Part shown: positions 1 to 8,145 of the stretch, piece by piece
Position numbering within the stretch: position 1 is the stretch's first letter
Layout of the letters: each line of letters starts with the position of its first letter
Source of the DNA: Pseudodesulfovibrio tunisiensis
GTDB taxonomy: Bacteria; Desulfobacterota; Desulfovibrionia; Desulfovibrionales; Desulfovibrionaceae
Assembly (NCBI RefSeq): GCF_022809775.1
Contig: NZ_CP094380.1
Span: 496,001 to 560,000 of the forward strand
Length of the DNA stretch: 64,000 bases
Direction: 5' to 3'
Translations under genes and position numbers: made by a program
Notes under the pieces: generated by a model
Told to the model about the DNA's origin: nothing
Databases searched by the model: none
The model's input: only the letters and a program-made list of their open reading frames with translations

Positions 1-834
1 CTGGAGCAGTTCGACGATTTTTTGCGTCCGAAGCGGCGTTCGCTGGCTCGCCCGGAGCGGGTGACCCGGGATCATGTGCGTGCTTTCCTGGCCGAGCTGC
101 ACCGCAGGCGGCTGGCAAAGACGAGCATGGGCCGCAAGCTGTCCAGTTTGCGCACCTTTTTCAAATATCTTCGCAAGCACGAAATCGTACTCAAGGACCC
201 GACCGCCGGAGTGCGCAATCCCAAACAGGATCAGCGGCAGCCGCAGGTTCTGAACGTGGATCAGGCTGTGGCCATGATGGAGGCGGCTGTGGAACCCTCC
301 CCGGAGGGGCTTCGCGACCTTGCTCTGGCCGAATTGCTCTATGGCTCTGGGCTGCGCATTACCGAGGCCGTATCGCTTGATCTCAACGACGTGGATACCG
401 ATCTGGTCCGGGTGCAGGGCAAGGGCTCCAAGGAGCGCATCGTGCCCCTGTCCGACGCGTCCGTGAAGCGGATTCGGCGATACATCGAACAGCGACACGC
501 CCTGCTGGAGGATTATGCCGAGCAGGCGCTTTTCGTTGGCGTGCGTGGCAGGCGCCTGAATCGCCGGGAAGCGAATCGCATTGTCGCCCGTCTGGCGCAT
601 TGTGCCGGGCTGCCCAAGGAAGTGCATCCGCACATGCTTCGCCATTCCTTTGCCACGCACCTGCTGGAAGCCGGGGCCGACCTGCGCAGTGTGCAGGAAC
701 TTCTGGGCCACGAACGTCTTTCCACGACACAACGATACACGCATCTGGACATGCAGCGCATCATGCGGGTATATGACAGCGCGCATCCGCGCTCCGGAGT
801 GACAAAGGCGGATCGCGATCCCGAAGAAGACTGA
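1..834 (+). CDS. Tyrosine recombinase XerC/XerD family (5' end outside window)
   Basis: Site-specific tyrosine recombinase, most likely a XerC/XerD protein that resolves chromosome dimers. The reading frame is open from base 1 (L-E-Q-F-D-D-F precedes the first possible TTG at 22), so the start lies upstream of the window and only the end of the gene is seen. The SAM-like N-terminal core-binding domain is followed by the catalytic domain. Catalytic residues are visible in order: Arg in GSGLRITEA, Lys in GKGSKER, the H-x-x-R of HMLRHSF, His in LLGHERLSTT and the nucleophile Tyr in QRYTHLD. XerC versus XerD cannot be decided here. The cyclophilin gene follows after about 20 bases. Confidence 0.9.
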   Translation: MEQFDDFLRPKRRSLARPERVTRDHVRAFLAELHRRRLAKTSMGRKLSSLRTFFKYLRKHEIVLKDPTAGVRNPKQDQRQPQVLNVDQAVAMMEAAVEPSPEGLRDLALAELLYGSGLRITEAVSLDLNDVDTDLVRVQGKGSKERIVPLSDASVKRIRRYIEQRHALLEDYAEQALFVGVRGRRLNRREANRIVARLAHCAGLPKEVHPHMLRHSFATHLLEAGADLRSVQELLGHERLSTTQRYTHLDMQRIMRVYDSAHPRSGVTKADRDPEED

Positions 835-856
835 AAATCAATGCATGGAGATGATG

Positions 857-1366
857 ATGGATAACCCCATGGTCCTTCTGGAAACCCCGGAAGGCGAAAT
901 TCTGATTGAACTGTTTCCGGACAAGGCTCCCAAGACCGTGGAGAATTTTCTTCAGTACGTGGACGACGAATTCTACGACGGAACCCTGTTTCATCGAGTG
1001 ATCAGGAAATTCATGGTTCAGGGCGGCGGGCTGACCTTTTCCATGGAGGAGAAGGAAACCCGTGCTCCCATCGAGAACGAGGCGACCAACGGACTGAAAA
1101 ATCTGGAAGGCACGGTTGCCATGGCCCGCGCACCTGAGGCGCACAGCGCTGCGGCCCAGTTTTTCATCAATGTTGCCGACAATCCCGATCTTGACCATGT
1201 GGACGACACGGACGATGGCTTCGGCTACTGCGTGTTCGGTCAGGTCGTGGACGGAATGGAAACCGCGCTCAAGATCAGCAAGACCCGTACCCGTGATTTT
1301 CAGGGGTATGCGGATGTGCCGACCGACCCGATTTCCATCATTTCGGCCCGGCGTTTCGAGCTGTAG
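857..1366 (+). CDS. Peptidyl-prolyl cis-trans isomerase, cyclophilin type
   Basis: Cytoplasmic cyclophilin (PpiB-like, 169 residues, no signal peptide) that catalyses cis-trans isomerisation of peptidyl-proline bonds. Visible family motifs are FHRVIRKFMVQGG, which contains the catalytic Arg, and AAAQFFIN, with FGQVVDGM near the end. Four in-frame ATGs lie at 845, 851, 854 and 857. A GGAG at 847-850 sits six bases before 857, so the start at MDNPMVLL is preferred over 845. The gene ends just before a strong hairpin terminator shared with the convergent transporter operon. Confidence 0.92.
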   Translation: MDNPMVLLETPEGEILIELFPDKAPKTVENFLQYVDDEFYDGTLFHRVIRKFMVQGGGLTFSMEEKETRAPIENEATNGLKNLEGTVAMARAPEAHSAAAQFFINVADNPDLDHVDDTDDGFGYCVFGQVVDGMETALKISKTRTRDFQGYADVPTDPISIISARRFEL

Positions 1367-1388
1367 CCAAATAGTGTTTCAACATGAG

Positions 1389-1424
1389 AAAACCGAGGAA
1401 GGCAGTGTCTTCCTCGGTTTTTTT
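1389..1424. terminator. Bidirectional rho-independent terminator
   Basis: Thirteen-base-pair stem (1389-1401 with 1409-1421) and 7-base loop. It has a T-run on the plus side and an A-run at 1389-1392 that gives U on the minus side. It separates the convergent cyclophilin and amino-acid permease genes. Confidence 0.9.
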
Positions 1425-1448
1425 CGTTTGGTTTCGGGGTGCTTCCGC

Positions 1449-3230
1449 CTACATCTCCAGTCGGACTTTTTCCGGGCTGAGCTTGTGCTCCAGATATTTG
1501 GAATACAGGCTCATGAGATAGCAGCAGACGAAATACATCACCGCGATGGTGGTGTATATCTCGAACGGGTAGAGCATGAGGCGGTTGTTGATGGAGTAGG
1601 CTGCCGTGGTGAGTTCGGGCACACCGATGATGTAGGCCAGCGAGGTGTCCTTGAAGGCCGCGATGAACATGCCCACGATGGCGGGCAGCATTTGCTTCAG
1701 AGCCTGGGGAAGGACGACCTTGCGCATGGTCTGGAGGTAGGACAGGCCGGTCGACTTGGCTGCTTCGGTCTGGCCCGGCGGGATGTTCTCGATGCCGCCG
1801 CGTACGATTTCCGCTATGTAGGCGCCGAAGAAGATGGTCATGGCCCAGGTCGCGCTCCAGAACACGTCGAGGTCGATTCCGAAGATGACCGGGAAGAAGA
1901 AGTACATCCAGAAGATGACGATGATCAGGGGGTTGCCGCGGATCAGTTCGATGTACAGGGTGCAGGGCACCTTGATCGCCCGGTTCTTCGAGGTCCGGCC
2001 CATGCCCACGAACAGACCGATGAAGAAGCTCACAGAGATGGAGAACACGGCCATGACGATGGACATGGCCAGACCGCCCAGACCGAAGAAGACCTCGGTG
2101 CTTCCGCCCTTGGGAAAACGCCAGATGAGCAGGGCGCGCATGTTGTCCGCAATGATCGTGAAGTTGAAGGACGCCACACCCATGATGGTGCGATATGCGA
2201 GCCATGCCAGAAAAAGCACGAAAATGACCTTGGAGCCGAGTACGGTTCCTTTCCAGATCATGGATTTCGCGGTGTGCATGAACTCCTGAAAAGGAGTCAG
2301 GGTCTTGCTGGAGGCTTTTGGCCGTGTGAGTCTGCGGAATGTGCGGGAAACCGTTTCCCATACTGCCCCGACAGGCCAGAAGAGTGCGTCCGCAATGCGT
2401 CGTGTCAACGGTTCCTGTCCCTTGCCGATGATCTTCAGTTTCATGTTCACCAGATTCAGGAACGCCGCGATGATCAGGGACAGGACGAGATAGGTGACCG
2501 TGGCCACGGCCGTGGCTTCGAAGCCCGCATAGGTCAGGGCCTCCACCTCGTTCATGGACCAGCAGAGTTCGGCCACGCCCAGCGTCATGGCCAGTGACGA
2601 GTTCTTCATGTTGTTGAGGAACTCGGAGCCGAGCGGGGGAATGATTTCCCGGAAGGCCAGCGGCAGGATGATCCGCCGCAGGGTCTGGCCGAAGGTCATG
2701 CCCGAGGAATACGAAGCCTCCAGCAGCCCCTTGGGAATGGACTGGATGCCCGCGCGAATGATTTCGGCCATGAATGCGCTGGTGAAGATGCCGAGACCAA
2801 TGGTCGCAGCCCAGAATTCGAAATTCAGCTCAAACAGCTTCATCCTGATTTCTTCGGAAAACGCGTTGGGAAGCGCGAAGTTCCAGAAGAACAGCTGGAC
2901 CAGCAACGGCGTGTTGCGGAAGAATTCCACATAGACCGTGGCGAAACCGTACACGGGCTTGAATTTGGACAGCCGAGCCAGTCCGAAGAGCGTGCCGAGC
3001 AGGATGGCGAGGATTGCGGAATAAATGGAGATGGTTATGGTCAGCCCGAGTCCGTTGAGGAGCAGCTTGCCCATATGCCCGTATTCGGTCTCGGTAATCA
3101 GGATCGACCAGTTCAGGTCGGTCCTGAATTCGAAAACGAATGTGAAATAATAGGAAATCAGCCCGAGCATGAGCAGCAGGGCGGTATTCTGGACCCAGAT
3201 TTTTTCGAAATAACGTTTCAGCATTGTCAT
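1449..3230 (-). CDS. Polar amino acid ABC transporter permease, two fused permease domains
   Basis: Inner-membrane channel of a polar amino acid importer, 593 residues. Two complete HisM/GlnP-type permease domains sit on one chain. The first carries its EAA coupling loop around SIPKGLLEASYSSGMT and the second around NIPPGQTEAAKSTGLS. A charged linker of about 90 residues, with its own membrane segment, joins them. Normally these are two separate subunits, so the fusion fixes a 1:1 heterodimer. It is third in the minus-strand order ATPase, binding protein, permease, 67 bases after the binding protein. Starts at 3230 or 3224 are both possible. Confidence 0.9.
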   Translation of the reverse strand: MTMLKRYFEKIWVQNTALLLMLGLISYYFTFVFEFRTDLNWSILITETEYGHMGKLLLNGLGLTITISIYSAILAILLGTLFGLARLSKFKPVYGFATVYVEFFRNTPLLVQLFFWNFALPNAFSEEIRMKLFELNFEFWAATIGLGIFTSAFMAEIIRAGIQSIPKGLLEASYSSGMTFGQTLRRIILPLAFREIIPPLGSEFLNNMKNSSLAMTLGVAELCWSMNEVEALTYAGFEATAVATVTYLVLSLIIAAFLNLVNMKLKIIGKGQEPLTRRIADALFWPVGAVWETVSRTFRRLTRPKASSKTLTPFQEFMHTAKSMIWKGTVLGSKVIFVLFLAWLAYRTIMGVASFNFTIIADNMRALLIWRFPKGGSTEVFFGLGGLAMSIVMAVFSISVSFFIGLFVGMGRTSKNRAIKVPCTLYIELIRGNPLIIVIFWMYFFFPVIFGIDLDVFWSATWAMTIFFGAYIAEIVRGGIENIPPGQTEAAKSTGLSYLQTMRKVVLPQALKQMLPAIVGMFIAAFKDTSLAYIIGVPELTTAAYSINNRLMLYPFEIYTTIAVMYFVCCYLMSLYSKYLEHKLSPEKVRLEM

Positions 3231-3297
3231 CCAGGAAGGGAAAGGTCCCGGAGCAGCGGCCCCGGGACCTGTTCATGTTCTCGAACCGATACTCGGT

Positions 3298-4125
3298 TTA
3301 CGGCCACATTTCGATCTTTTCGGTCATGGGGAACGGAGTCTCGGAATCCGGACCGAACCACTTGTTGTAGATCTTCATGTAGGTGCCGTCCTTCCAGATG
3401 TCCTGAATAGTGAAGTTGATCACATCACGCCATGCGGAGTCGTCCTGGGGCAGGCCCACGCCGTAGGGCTCGTCGGAAATGAATTCGCCCACCAGCTCGT
3501 ACTTGCCGGGCTCCTTGGCAGCCAGGGCGATGAGCAGGGTGGAGTCGGTGGAGATGGCCTGCACGCGGCCGGAACGCAGGGCCTCGAACATCTCGACCTC
3601 GTTCTGGTAGCCGGTGACCTTGGGATTGGCGTCGCCGAGCTTCTTCATGTAGGCAATGGCGTTCACGATGGACGTGGTGCCCTGCATGGAGCCGATCTTC
3701 TTGCCCTTGAGTTCCGCGGCGGAATTGATGGCGCCTTTGCGGGCAAGGAATTTCTGGCCGTCGAAAAAGTAGGTGATGGAAAAGTCGATCTTTTCGTCGC
3801 GCACGCGCTTGTGGGTCATGTTGGCCAGAACCATGTCCACCTTGGGCGGGTTGGTCTGGACAAAGGAGACGCGGGTCTTGTTGTTCACGACCACGGGCTC
3901 GAACTCCACGCCGATGCGCTTGGCGATTTCCTTGGCCATGTCGTAGTCGAAGCCGACCCATTCGTTCTGATCGTTGATGAATCCGAAGGGTTTGCCCTTG
4001 TTGGTGATGCCGGCCTTGAGTGCCTTGTCCTTCATGACGCGGTCATAGGTGGGGCCCGCGAAAACCATGCTTGCGGCGACGAGCAGCAGCGCGGCGGCCA
4101 GGGCGGTGATTTTGAGAACTCTCAT
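3298..4125 (-). CDS. Periplasmic amino acid-binding protein of the ABC transporter
   Basis: Extracytoplasmic solute-binding protein family 3 (275 residues) that captures a polar amino acid and delivers it to the fused permease. The start at 4125 is chosen because a GGAGAGG ribosome site lies just upstream and the protein then begins with a normal signal peptide (MRVLK, hydrophobic run, cleavage near VFA-GPTYD). Family signatures include WVGFDYDMAKEIAKRIG, VDMVLANMTHKRVRDEKIDFS and GSMQGTTS. The ligand cannot be read from sequence. The neighbouring serine dehydratase makes serine or a related amino acid a reasonable guess. Confidence 0.92.
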   Translation of the reverse strand: MRVLKITALAAALLLVAASMVFAGPTYDRVMKDKALKAGITNKGKPFGFINDQNEWVGFDYDMAKEIAKRIGVEFEPVVVNNKTRVSFVQTNPPKVDMVLANMTHKRVRDEKIDFSITYFFDGQKFLARKGAINSAAELKGKKIGSMQGTTSIVNAIAYMKKLGDANPKVTGYQNEVEMFEALRSGRVQAISTDSTLLIALAAKEPGKYELVGEFISDEPYGVGLPQDDSAWRDVINFTIQDIWKDGTYMKIYNKWFGPDSETPFPMTEKIEMWP

Positions 4126-4154
4126 GTACCTCTCCTTACATTGAAGTGTAGCCC

Positions 4155-4191
4155 AAAAAAAACCTCCGCCCGGCACCGCGCCGGAGGGAGG
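4155..4191 (-). terminator. Intra-operon terminator or attenuator hairpin
   Basis: GC-rich inverted repeat (CCTCCG at 4163-4168 with CGGAGG at 4182-4187) followed on the minus strand by eight U (A-run 4155-4162). It lies between the ATPase and binding-protein genes. Such a hairpin may reduce read-through or protect transcript ends, so the binding protein may have its own promoter or expression level. Confidence 0.75.
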
Positions 4192-4201
4192 CGTATTTCC
4201 G

Positions 4202-4930
4202 TCAGTGGCTCAGAATCTTGCTCAGGAAATCCTTTGTGCGGTCGTTCTTGGGGTTGTGGAAGAATTCCTCGGGCGTGTTCTCCTCGATGAGATGCCCGCC
4301 GTCCATGAAGATGACCCTGTCTGCCACTTCTCTGGCAAATCCCATTTCGTGGGTCACGCAGATCATGGTCATGCCCTCGCGGGCCAGGGATTTCATCACG
4401 TCCAGAACCTCGTTGATCATCTCCGGGTCCAATGCGGAAGTCGGCTCGTCGAAGAGCATGATCCGGGGCTGCATTGCCAGTCCGCGTGCGATGGCCACAC
4501 GCTGTTGCTGCCCGCCGGAAAGCTGCGAGGGATAGGCGTCCGCCTTGTCCGGGATGTTGACCTTCTTGAGCAGGTCCATGGCGATGGTGCCTGCCTCGGC
4601 CCGGGACATGTGCCGGACCAGCGTGGGGGCCAGAATGACATTGTCCAGCACGGTCATGTGCGGATAGAGATTGAACGACTGGAAGACGAAACCGACCTCG
4701 GCGCGCAACGTGGTCATGTTCGTTCTGGGCGAGTTGACGTTCATGCCGTCAACCAGAATGTCGCCCTCCTGGATGGGCTCCAGACGGTTTATGCAGCGAA
4801 TCAGGGTGCTCTTGCCCGATCCGGATGGACCGCAGATGACTACGACTTCGCCTTTTTCGATATCAAGGTTGATATTGTTGAGTACATGGAAGTCGCCGTA
4901 CCATTTGTTGACATTTTTGAAAGATATCAC
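4202..4930 (-). CDS. Polar amino acid ABC transporter ATP-binding protein
   Basis: GlnQ/HisP-type ATPase (242 residues) that powers the importer encoded downstream. Walker [10 protein letters not shown], signature LSGGQQQR, Walker [12 protein letters not shown] and the switch His in VTHEMGFA are all present. A GTG start at 4930 is preferred because GGGGAG sits about five bases upstream and [12 protein letters not shown] matches normal N-termini. A longer frame to TTG at 4966 would add 12 residues with no ribosome site. First gene of the transporter operon. Confidence 0.93.
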   Translation of the reverse strand: MISFKNVNKWYGDFHVLNNINLDIEKGEVVVICGPSGSGKSTLIRCINRLEPIQEGDILVDGMNVNSPRTNMTTLRAEVGFVFQSFNLYPHMTVLDNVILAPTLVRHMSRAEAGTIAMDLLKKVNIPDKADAYPSQLSGGQQQRVAIARGLAMQPRIMLFDEPTSALDPEMINEVLDVMKSLAREGMTMICVTHEMGFAREVADRVIFMDGGHLIEENTPEEFFHNPKNDRTKDFLSKILSH

Positions 4931-5036
4931 CTTTTCTCCCCAATCGAAATTATTCGCAAAAGCCAAGAACGACCAACTAACAAATATGCCGCCTCAGGGC
5001 AATACGCAGGCAATGTGGGAAAGGGGGTGCAGAATA

Positions 5037-5069
5037 ATGTTCGGCCCGGCAACGGGCCGGGCCGAACAT
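5037..5069. terminator. 14-bp inverted repeat downstream of serine dehydratase
   Basis: Stem 5037-5050 pairs with 5056-5069 around a 5-base loop. No clear U-run follows on either strand, so it is at best an imperfect terminator for the minus-strand dehydratase gene. It may instead stabilise the transcript end. Confidence 0.5.
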
Positions 5070-5105
5070 CCGAATTTGGAAAAAGTGGTTAACATGTTGT
5101 AAGGA

Positions 5106-6467
5106 TTAGCATTCAGTCATGCTCAAGGCCAGTCCTGCCTGGGAAGTCTCCTTGTATTTCTGGGACATGTCGCGTCCTGTCTGGGCCATGGCGGCAATGA
5201 CCTTGTCCAGATTCACTTTTTGGTAAGATTCGTCCAGCGTGGATGCGATGAGGTAGGCGTTGTAGGCTTTGACTGCACCCATTGCGTTGCGTTCGATGCA
5301 GGGAATCTGCACATAGCCGCCCACGGGGTCGCACGTCAGGCCGAGATGGTGCTCGAGAGCTATCTCGGCCGAATTCTCGGTGACCTGAAAACGATAGCCG
5401 CGCGCGTACGCCAGAAAGGCCGCAGCCATGGAAGAGGCCGTGCCCACTTCGCCCTGACATCCGACTTCCGCACCGGAGATGCTGGCGTTGTGCTTGACCA
5501 GAAAGCCGATGGCAGCCGCAGCCAGCAGACCGCGTCGCACTTCGTCCTGAAGCGCGCCCATGTGTCGCTTGAGCATGAACAGGACCGCGGGAATGACGCC
5601 CGCCGCACCACAGGTGGGGGCCGTGACAATGCAATGCCCAGCCGCGTTCTCCTCGGAAGCGGCCAGTGCATAGGCGTTCAGGGCCTTGATGAAGCCCGAG
5701 CCCTGAAAATGCTCCTTTTTGGCCATGGCATACATGACCGGGGCCTTGCGCATCAGGCCGATGGGGCCGGGAAGGATGCCTTCGGTCTGGATGCCGATTT
5801 CCACGGCGCGTTCCATGACATCGCACATGTGGTCCAGCCCGGCATTGATCTCGTCCTCGGTCATGCCGGTTACGGCCTTTTCGTTCTCCAGAATCAGGGT
5901 GTGCAGCCGCATTCCGTTGTTGCGGAGATGTTCCTTGAGTTGGGCCATGTTTTCGTAGGGGTAGACCGGTTCGCCAACTCGCGGGGTTTCCCAGCCTTCC
6001 CAGCGGATGAACCCGCCGCCTATGGAGTAGAAGATGCGTTCGAAAAGCACGTCCTCGTCCTTGCGCAGGCGGAAGATCATGGTGTTGCTGTGCGGATAGT
6101 CGTGGTTGATTTCCCCGAATTCGATGTCGCCGGGATGATAGGTCAGCACGGCCCCGTCCAGATCGATCTCGAACGGAGTGGTCTTGTTTTCGAAGGAGTC
6201 GAGGACATTGGGCTGACAGTTGTCCGGCTCGTATCCAAGCAGGCCGGACATGACGGCGCGGCGGGTGCCGTGCCCTTCGCCCGTGGCCGAGAGCGAGCCG
6301 AGCAGGCGGACTTCCAGATTGTTCGCTGCGGTGCGAATGTCCTTTGGCAGCGCGTGAACCTGCTGCATGAATTCGTACCCGGCCTTCATCGGGCCGATGG
6401 TGTGGGAACTGGACGGTCCCGGGCCGACCTTGAACAATTCGAAGATCGAGGTGCGTATGGTTTTCAT
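5106..6467 (-). CDS. sdaA: L-serine ammonia-lyase (iron-sulfur L-serine dehydratase)
   Basis: Single-chain bacterial L-serine dehydratase (453 residues) converting L-serine to pyruvate and ammonia with a [4Fe-4S] cluster. The N-terminal beta domain starts with the typical FKVGPGPSSSHTIGPM. The alpha domain carries the cluster-cysteine regions TAPTCGAAG, GCQGEVGTASSM and GLTCDPVGGYVQIPC. Start 6467 is chosen because a GAGG site precedes it, and six upstream residues in the longer frame look non-coding. It lies next to a polar amino acid importer on the same strand, suggesting uptake and catabolism of serine (inference). Confidence 0.95.
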   Translation of the reverse strand: MKTIRTSIFELFKVGPGPSSSHTIGPMKAGYEFMQQVHALPKDIRTAANNLEVRLLGSLSATGEGHGTRRAVMSGLLGYEPDNCQPNVLDSFENKTTPFEIDLDGAVLTYHPGDIEFGEINHDYPHSNTMIFRLRKDEDVLFERIFYSIGGGFIRWEGWETPRVGEPVYPYENMAQLKEHLRNNGMRLHTLILENEKAVTGMTEDEINAGLDHMCDVMERAVEIGIQTEGILPGPIGLMRKAPVMYAMAKKEHFQGSGFIKALNAYALAASEENAAGHCIVTAPTCGAAGVIPAVLFMLKRHMGALQDEVRRGLLAAAAIGFLVKHNASISGAEVGCQGEVGTASSMAAAFLAYARGYRFQVTENSAEIALEHHLGLTCDPVGGYVQIPCIERNAMGAVKAYNAYLIASTLDESYQKVNLDKVIAAMAQTGRDMSQKYKETSQAGLALSMTEC

Positions 6468-6580
6468 GGTTTCCTCGCGAAGCATGGAGTAATGACGAAT
6501 ATAACAGATGAAAAATACGCGAAAACAGCCATGAGGAGAAGTCTTTTTCCGTCCCGACCGGGAAAAATGGCCTGAAAACG

Positions 6581-6606
6581 AAAAAGCCGCGCCTTGTGGC
6601 GCGGCC
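6581..6606 (-). terminator. Rho-independent terminator after the receiver gene
   Basis: Eight-pair GC stem (6586-6593 with 6598-6605), TTGT loop, and an A-run at 6581-6585 that reads as U on the minus strand. It ends the seven-gene sulP/phosphorelay block. Confidence 0.85.
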
Positions 6607-6639
6607 TTTCACAGAGTTTGGCAGTGACGTTGCGTCGGG

Positions 6640-7068
6640 TTACCACCCCCTGGCGCTGACAATGTCCTTCATCTTGGCTTCGGTCTGCTTTTCCACCAGC
6701 ACCATTTTTCGGGCTTGAGCCTTCTTGATCTTTTCGGTCAAGGTGTTGATGTCGGCCGGTTTTTCCATGAAGTCCATGGCGCCCAGTTTCATGGCCTCGA
6801 TGCCCTTTTCCAGCGTGGCGTGGCCGGAAAGAAGAATGACCTGCATTTCCGGGCTGTTGGTTTTGATGCGCTTGAGCAGCTCGATACCGTCCATTTCCGG
6901 CATCTGAAGGTCGAGCACGATGGCGTCGAAGCCGCCTTCCTCGATGGCGGGCACTGCCGCGCTCGCGGATTGGGCCGTGGACACGTTCATGCCGCGCAGG
7001 TTCATGCGTTCGGAAAGACTGGCCAGAAATTCCGGTTCGTCGTCAATGAGCAGCACTTTTTCAGACAT
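6640..7068 (-). CDS. Stand-alone response regulator receiver protein
   Basis: CheY-like receiver domain (142 residues) without an output domain. The acidic pair is in LLIDDEPEF, the phospho-acceptor Asp in IVLDLQMPEMDG, and the conserved Lys in MEKPADI. A Lys/Glu-rich tail of about 25 residues follows. Last gene of the block, 49 bases downstream of the kinase-like gene, and closed by a terminator. It probably passes phosphate between the kinases and the other receivers here, since no DNA-binding domain is attached. Confidence 0.88.
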   Translation of the reverse strand: MSEKVLLIDDEPEFLASLSERMNLRGMNVSTAQSASAAVPAIEEGGFDAIVLDLQMPEMDGIELLKRIKTNSPEMQVILLSGHATLEKGIEAMKLGAMDFMEKPADINTLTEKIKKAQARKMVLVEKQTEAKMKDIVSARGW

Positions 7069-7117
7069 GTGGTTTCCTCCTGTCGGTTTGGCAGAAAACC
7101 GGTATTCGCCGGTCTGG

Positions 7118-7765
7118 TTAATTGATGGTTGCGGGCAGATGCACGCAGATCGTGCCCGGAGTTTTTCCGGGGGTCACATCCGCCTGTATTGTGGCGGCAA
7201 TGCGGGATATTTCCTCCGGCAAAGCCGTGGTCTCAAGGGATGCCGGGCCTGCAAGGCTGAGCAAGGCCCCCTTGTCGTCGGTTCCGGCGGCAAGGGTGAG
7301 GGTGGTTCCCTGCCCGGCACAGCCTACGGCGTGGCTGATGATGCCGTGCAGCAGGTGGTTCAGGAAATACGGCGAGGTCACGACTTCCACGGAGGCACAT
7401 TCTCCGGTGGCAAGGGTCACACTGTTGATCGAAGCCAGCCGTTTGGACAGGGCGGACATGAGCGTCACGGTTTCGGCCAGGTCCACGTGGCGGACATCCT
7501 CGTCCACGGTGTGGGCAAAGGTGTTCATGTTGCGCACGATCCTGTCGCCGCGTTGAATCTGGTCCAGAATGGTCCGGGCAACGCTGCGGAGTTTTTCCGG
7601 GTCCACGGGAACCCCCTTGTCCGCAAGCAGGGTCAGGTCGTCGATCAGACCGGCCCCTTCATTGATGATGGCAAAAACGTTCTTGATCTCGTGGGAGACC
7701 GAGGCGCTGATGCGTCCGAAGAAACGGAGGTCTTCCCGGTCGCAGTCGTTCGGAAGCTGGGACAT
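7118..7765 (-). CDS. Histidine-kinase-like protein, degenerate or missing ATPase domain
   Basis: A 215-residue soluble protein with a clear dimerisation/phospho-acceptor helix (ASVSHEIKNVFAIINEGAGL). No N, G1 or G2 box can be recognised in the remaining C-terminal part. The acceptor helix resembles that of the membrane kinase two genes upstream: both read AIINE-x-AGLI-x-DL, which suggests a duplicated and decayed partner. It may act as a phosphotransfer or phosphatase protein instead of an ATP-using kinase (inference). Start 7765 follows an AAGGAG site; the longer frame to 8017 overlaps the preceding gene and is rejected. Confidence 0.75.
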   Translation of the reverse strand: MSQLPNDCDREDLRFFGRISASVSHEIKNVFAIINEGAGLIDDLTLLADKGVPVDPEKLRSVARTILDQIQRGDRIVRNMNTFAHTVDEDVRHVDLAETVTLMSALSKRLASINSVTLATGECASVEVVTSPYFLNHLLHGIISHAVGCAGQGTTLTLAAGTDDKGALLSLAGPASLETTALPEEISRIAATIQADVTPGKTPGTICVHLPATIN

Positions 7766-7788
7766 GACGCGCTCCTTTGTTTGCGGTA

Positions 7789-8145
7789 CTACCGCTGGTT
7801 CACGGCCTCTTCGATCCTGGCGATGAGGTCTTCGATGCGAACGGGCTTGATGAGATAGGATTCCGCCTTGGCCGAACCCGCCATGAAATCCTCTTCCGAA
7901 CCGTGTCCGGAAAGAAAGATGAACCGCGTGTCCGGGCATTGGGAAGAGAGCATTTTCCGGAGTTCCAGTCCGCTGACTCTGGGCATCTTCATGTCCAGTA
8001 CGGCCACGTCGTAGCATTCGCGTCCGGCGAGAGACACTGCCTGATTCGCGTTGTCCGCCCAGTGAGCGTCATAGCCGCGCATGGCGAGCCTTTCCGCCAT
8101 TGCGGACACGAGTTCGGCTTCGTCGTCAACCAGAAGTATTCTCAT
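7789..8145 (-). CDS. Stand-alone response regulator receiver protein
   Basis: Single receiver domain of 118 residues: LLVDDEAE acidic pair, Asp in VAVLDMKMPRVSG, Thr/Ser position in FLSGHG and Lys in LIKPVRI. Its ATG overlaps the stop of the membrane kinase gene (ATGA), indicating translational coupling, so it is the likely direct phosphate acceptor of that kinase. Confidence 0.88.
   Translation of the reverse strand: MRILLVDDEAELVSAMAERLAMRGYDAHWADNANQAVSLAGRECYDVAVLDMKMPRVSGLELRKMLSSQCPDTRFIFLSGHGSEEDFMAGSAKAESYLIKPVRIEDLIARIEEAVNQR

Noticed and set aside
6619..6634. Sigma-54-like element on the plus strand
   Set aside because: TGGCAG-N5-TTGCG has correct spacing but points into the antisense of a receiver gene and has no plus-strand gene downstream.
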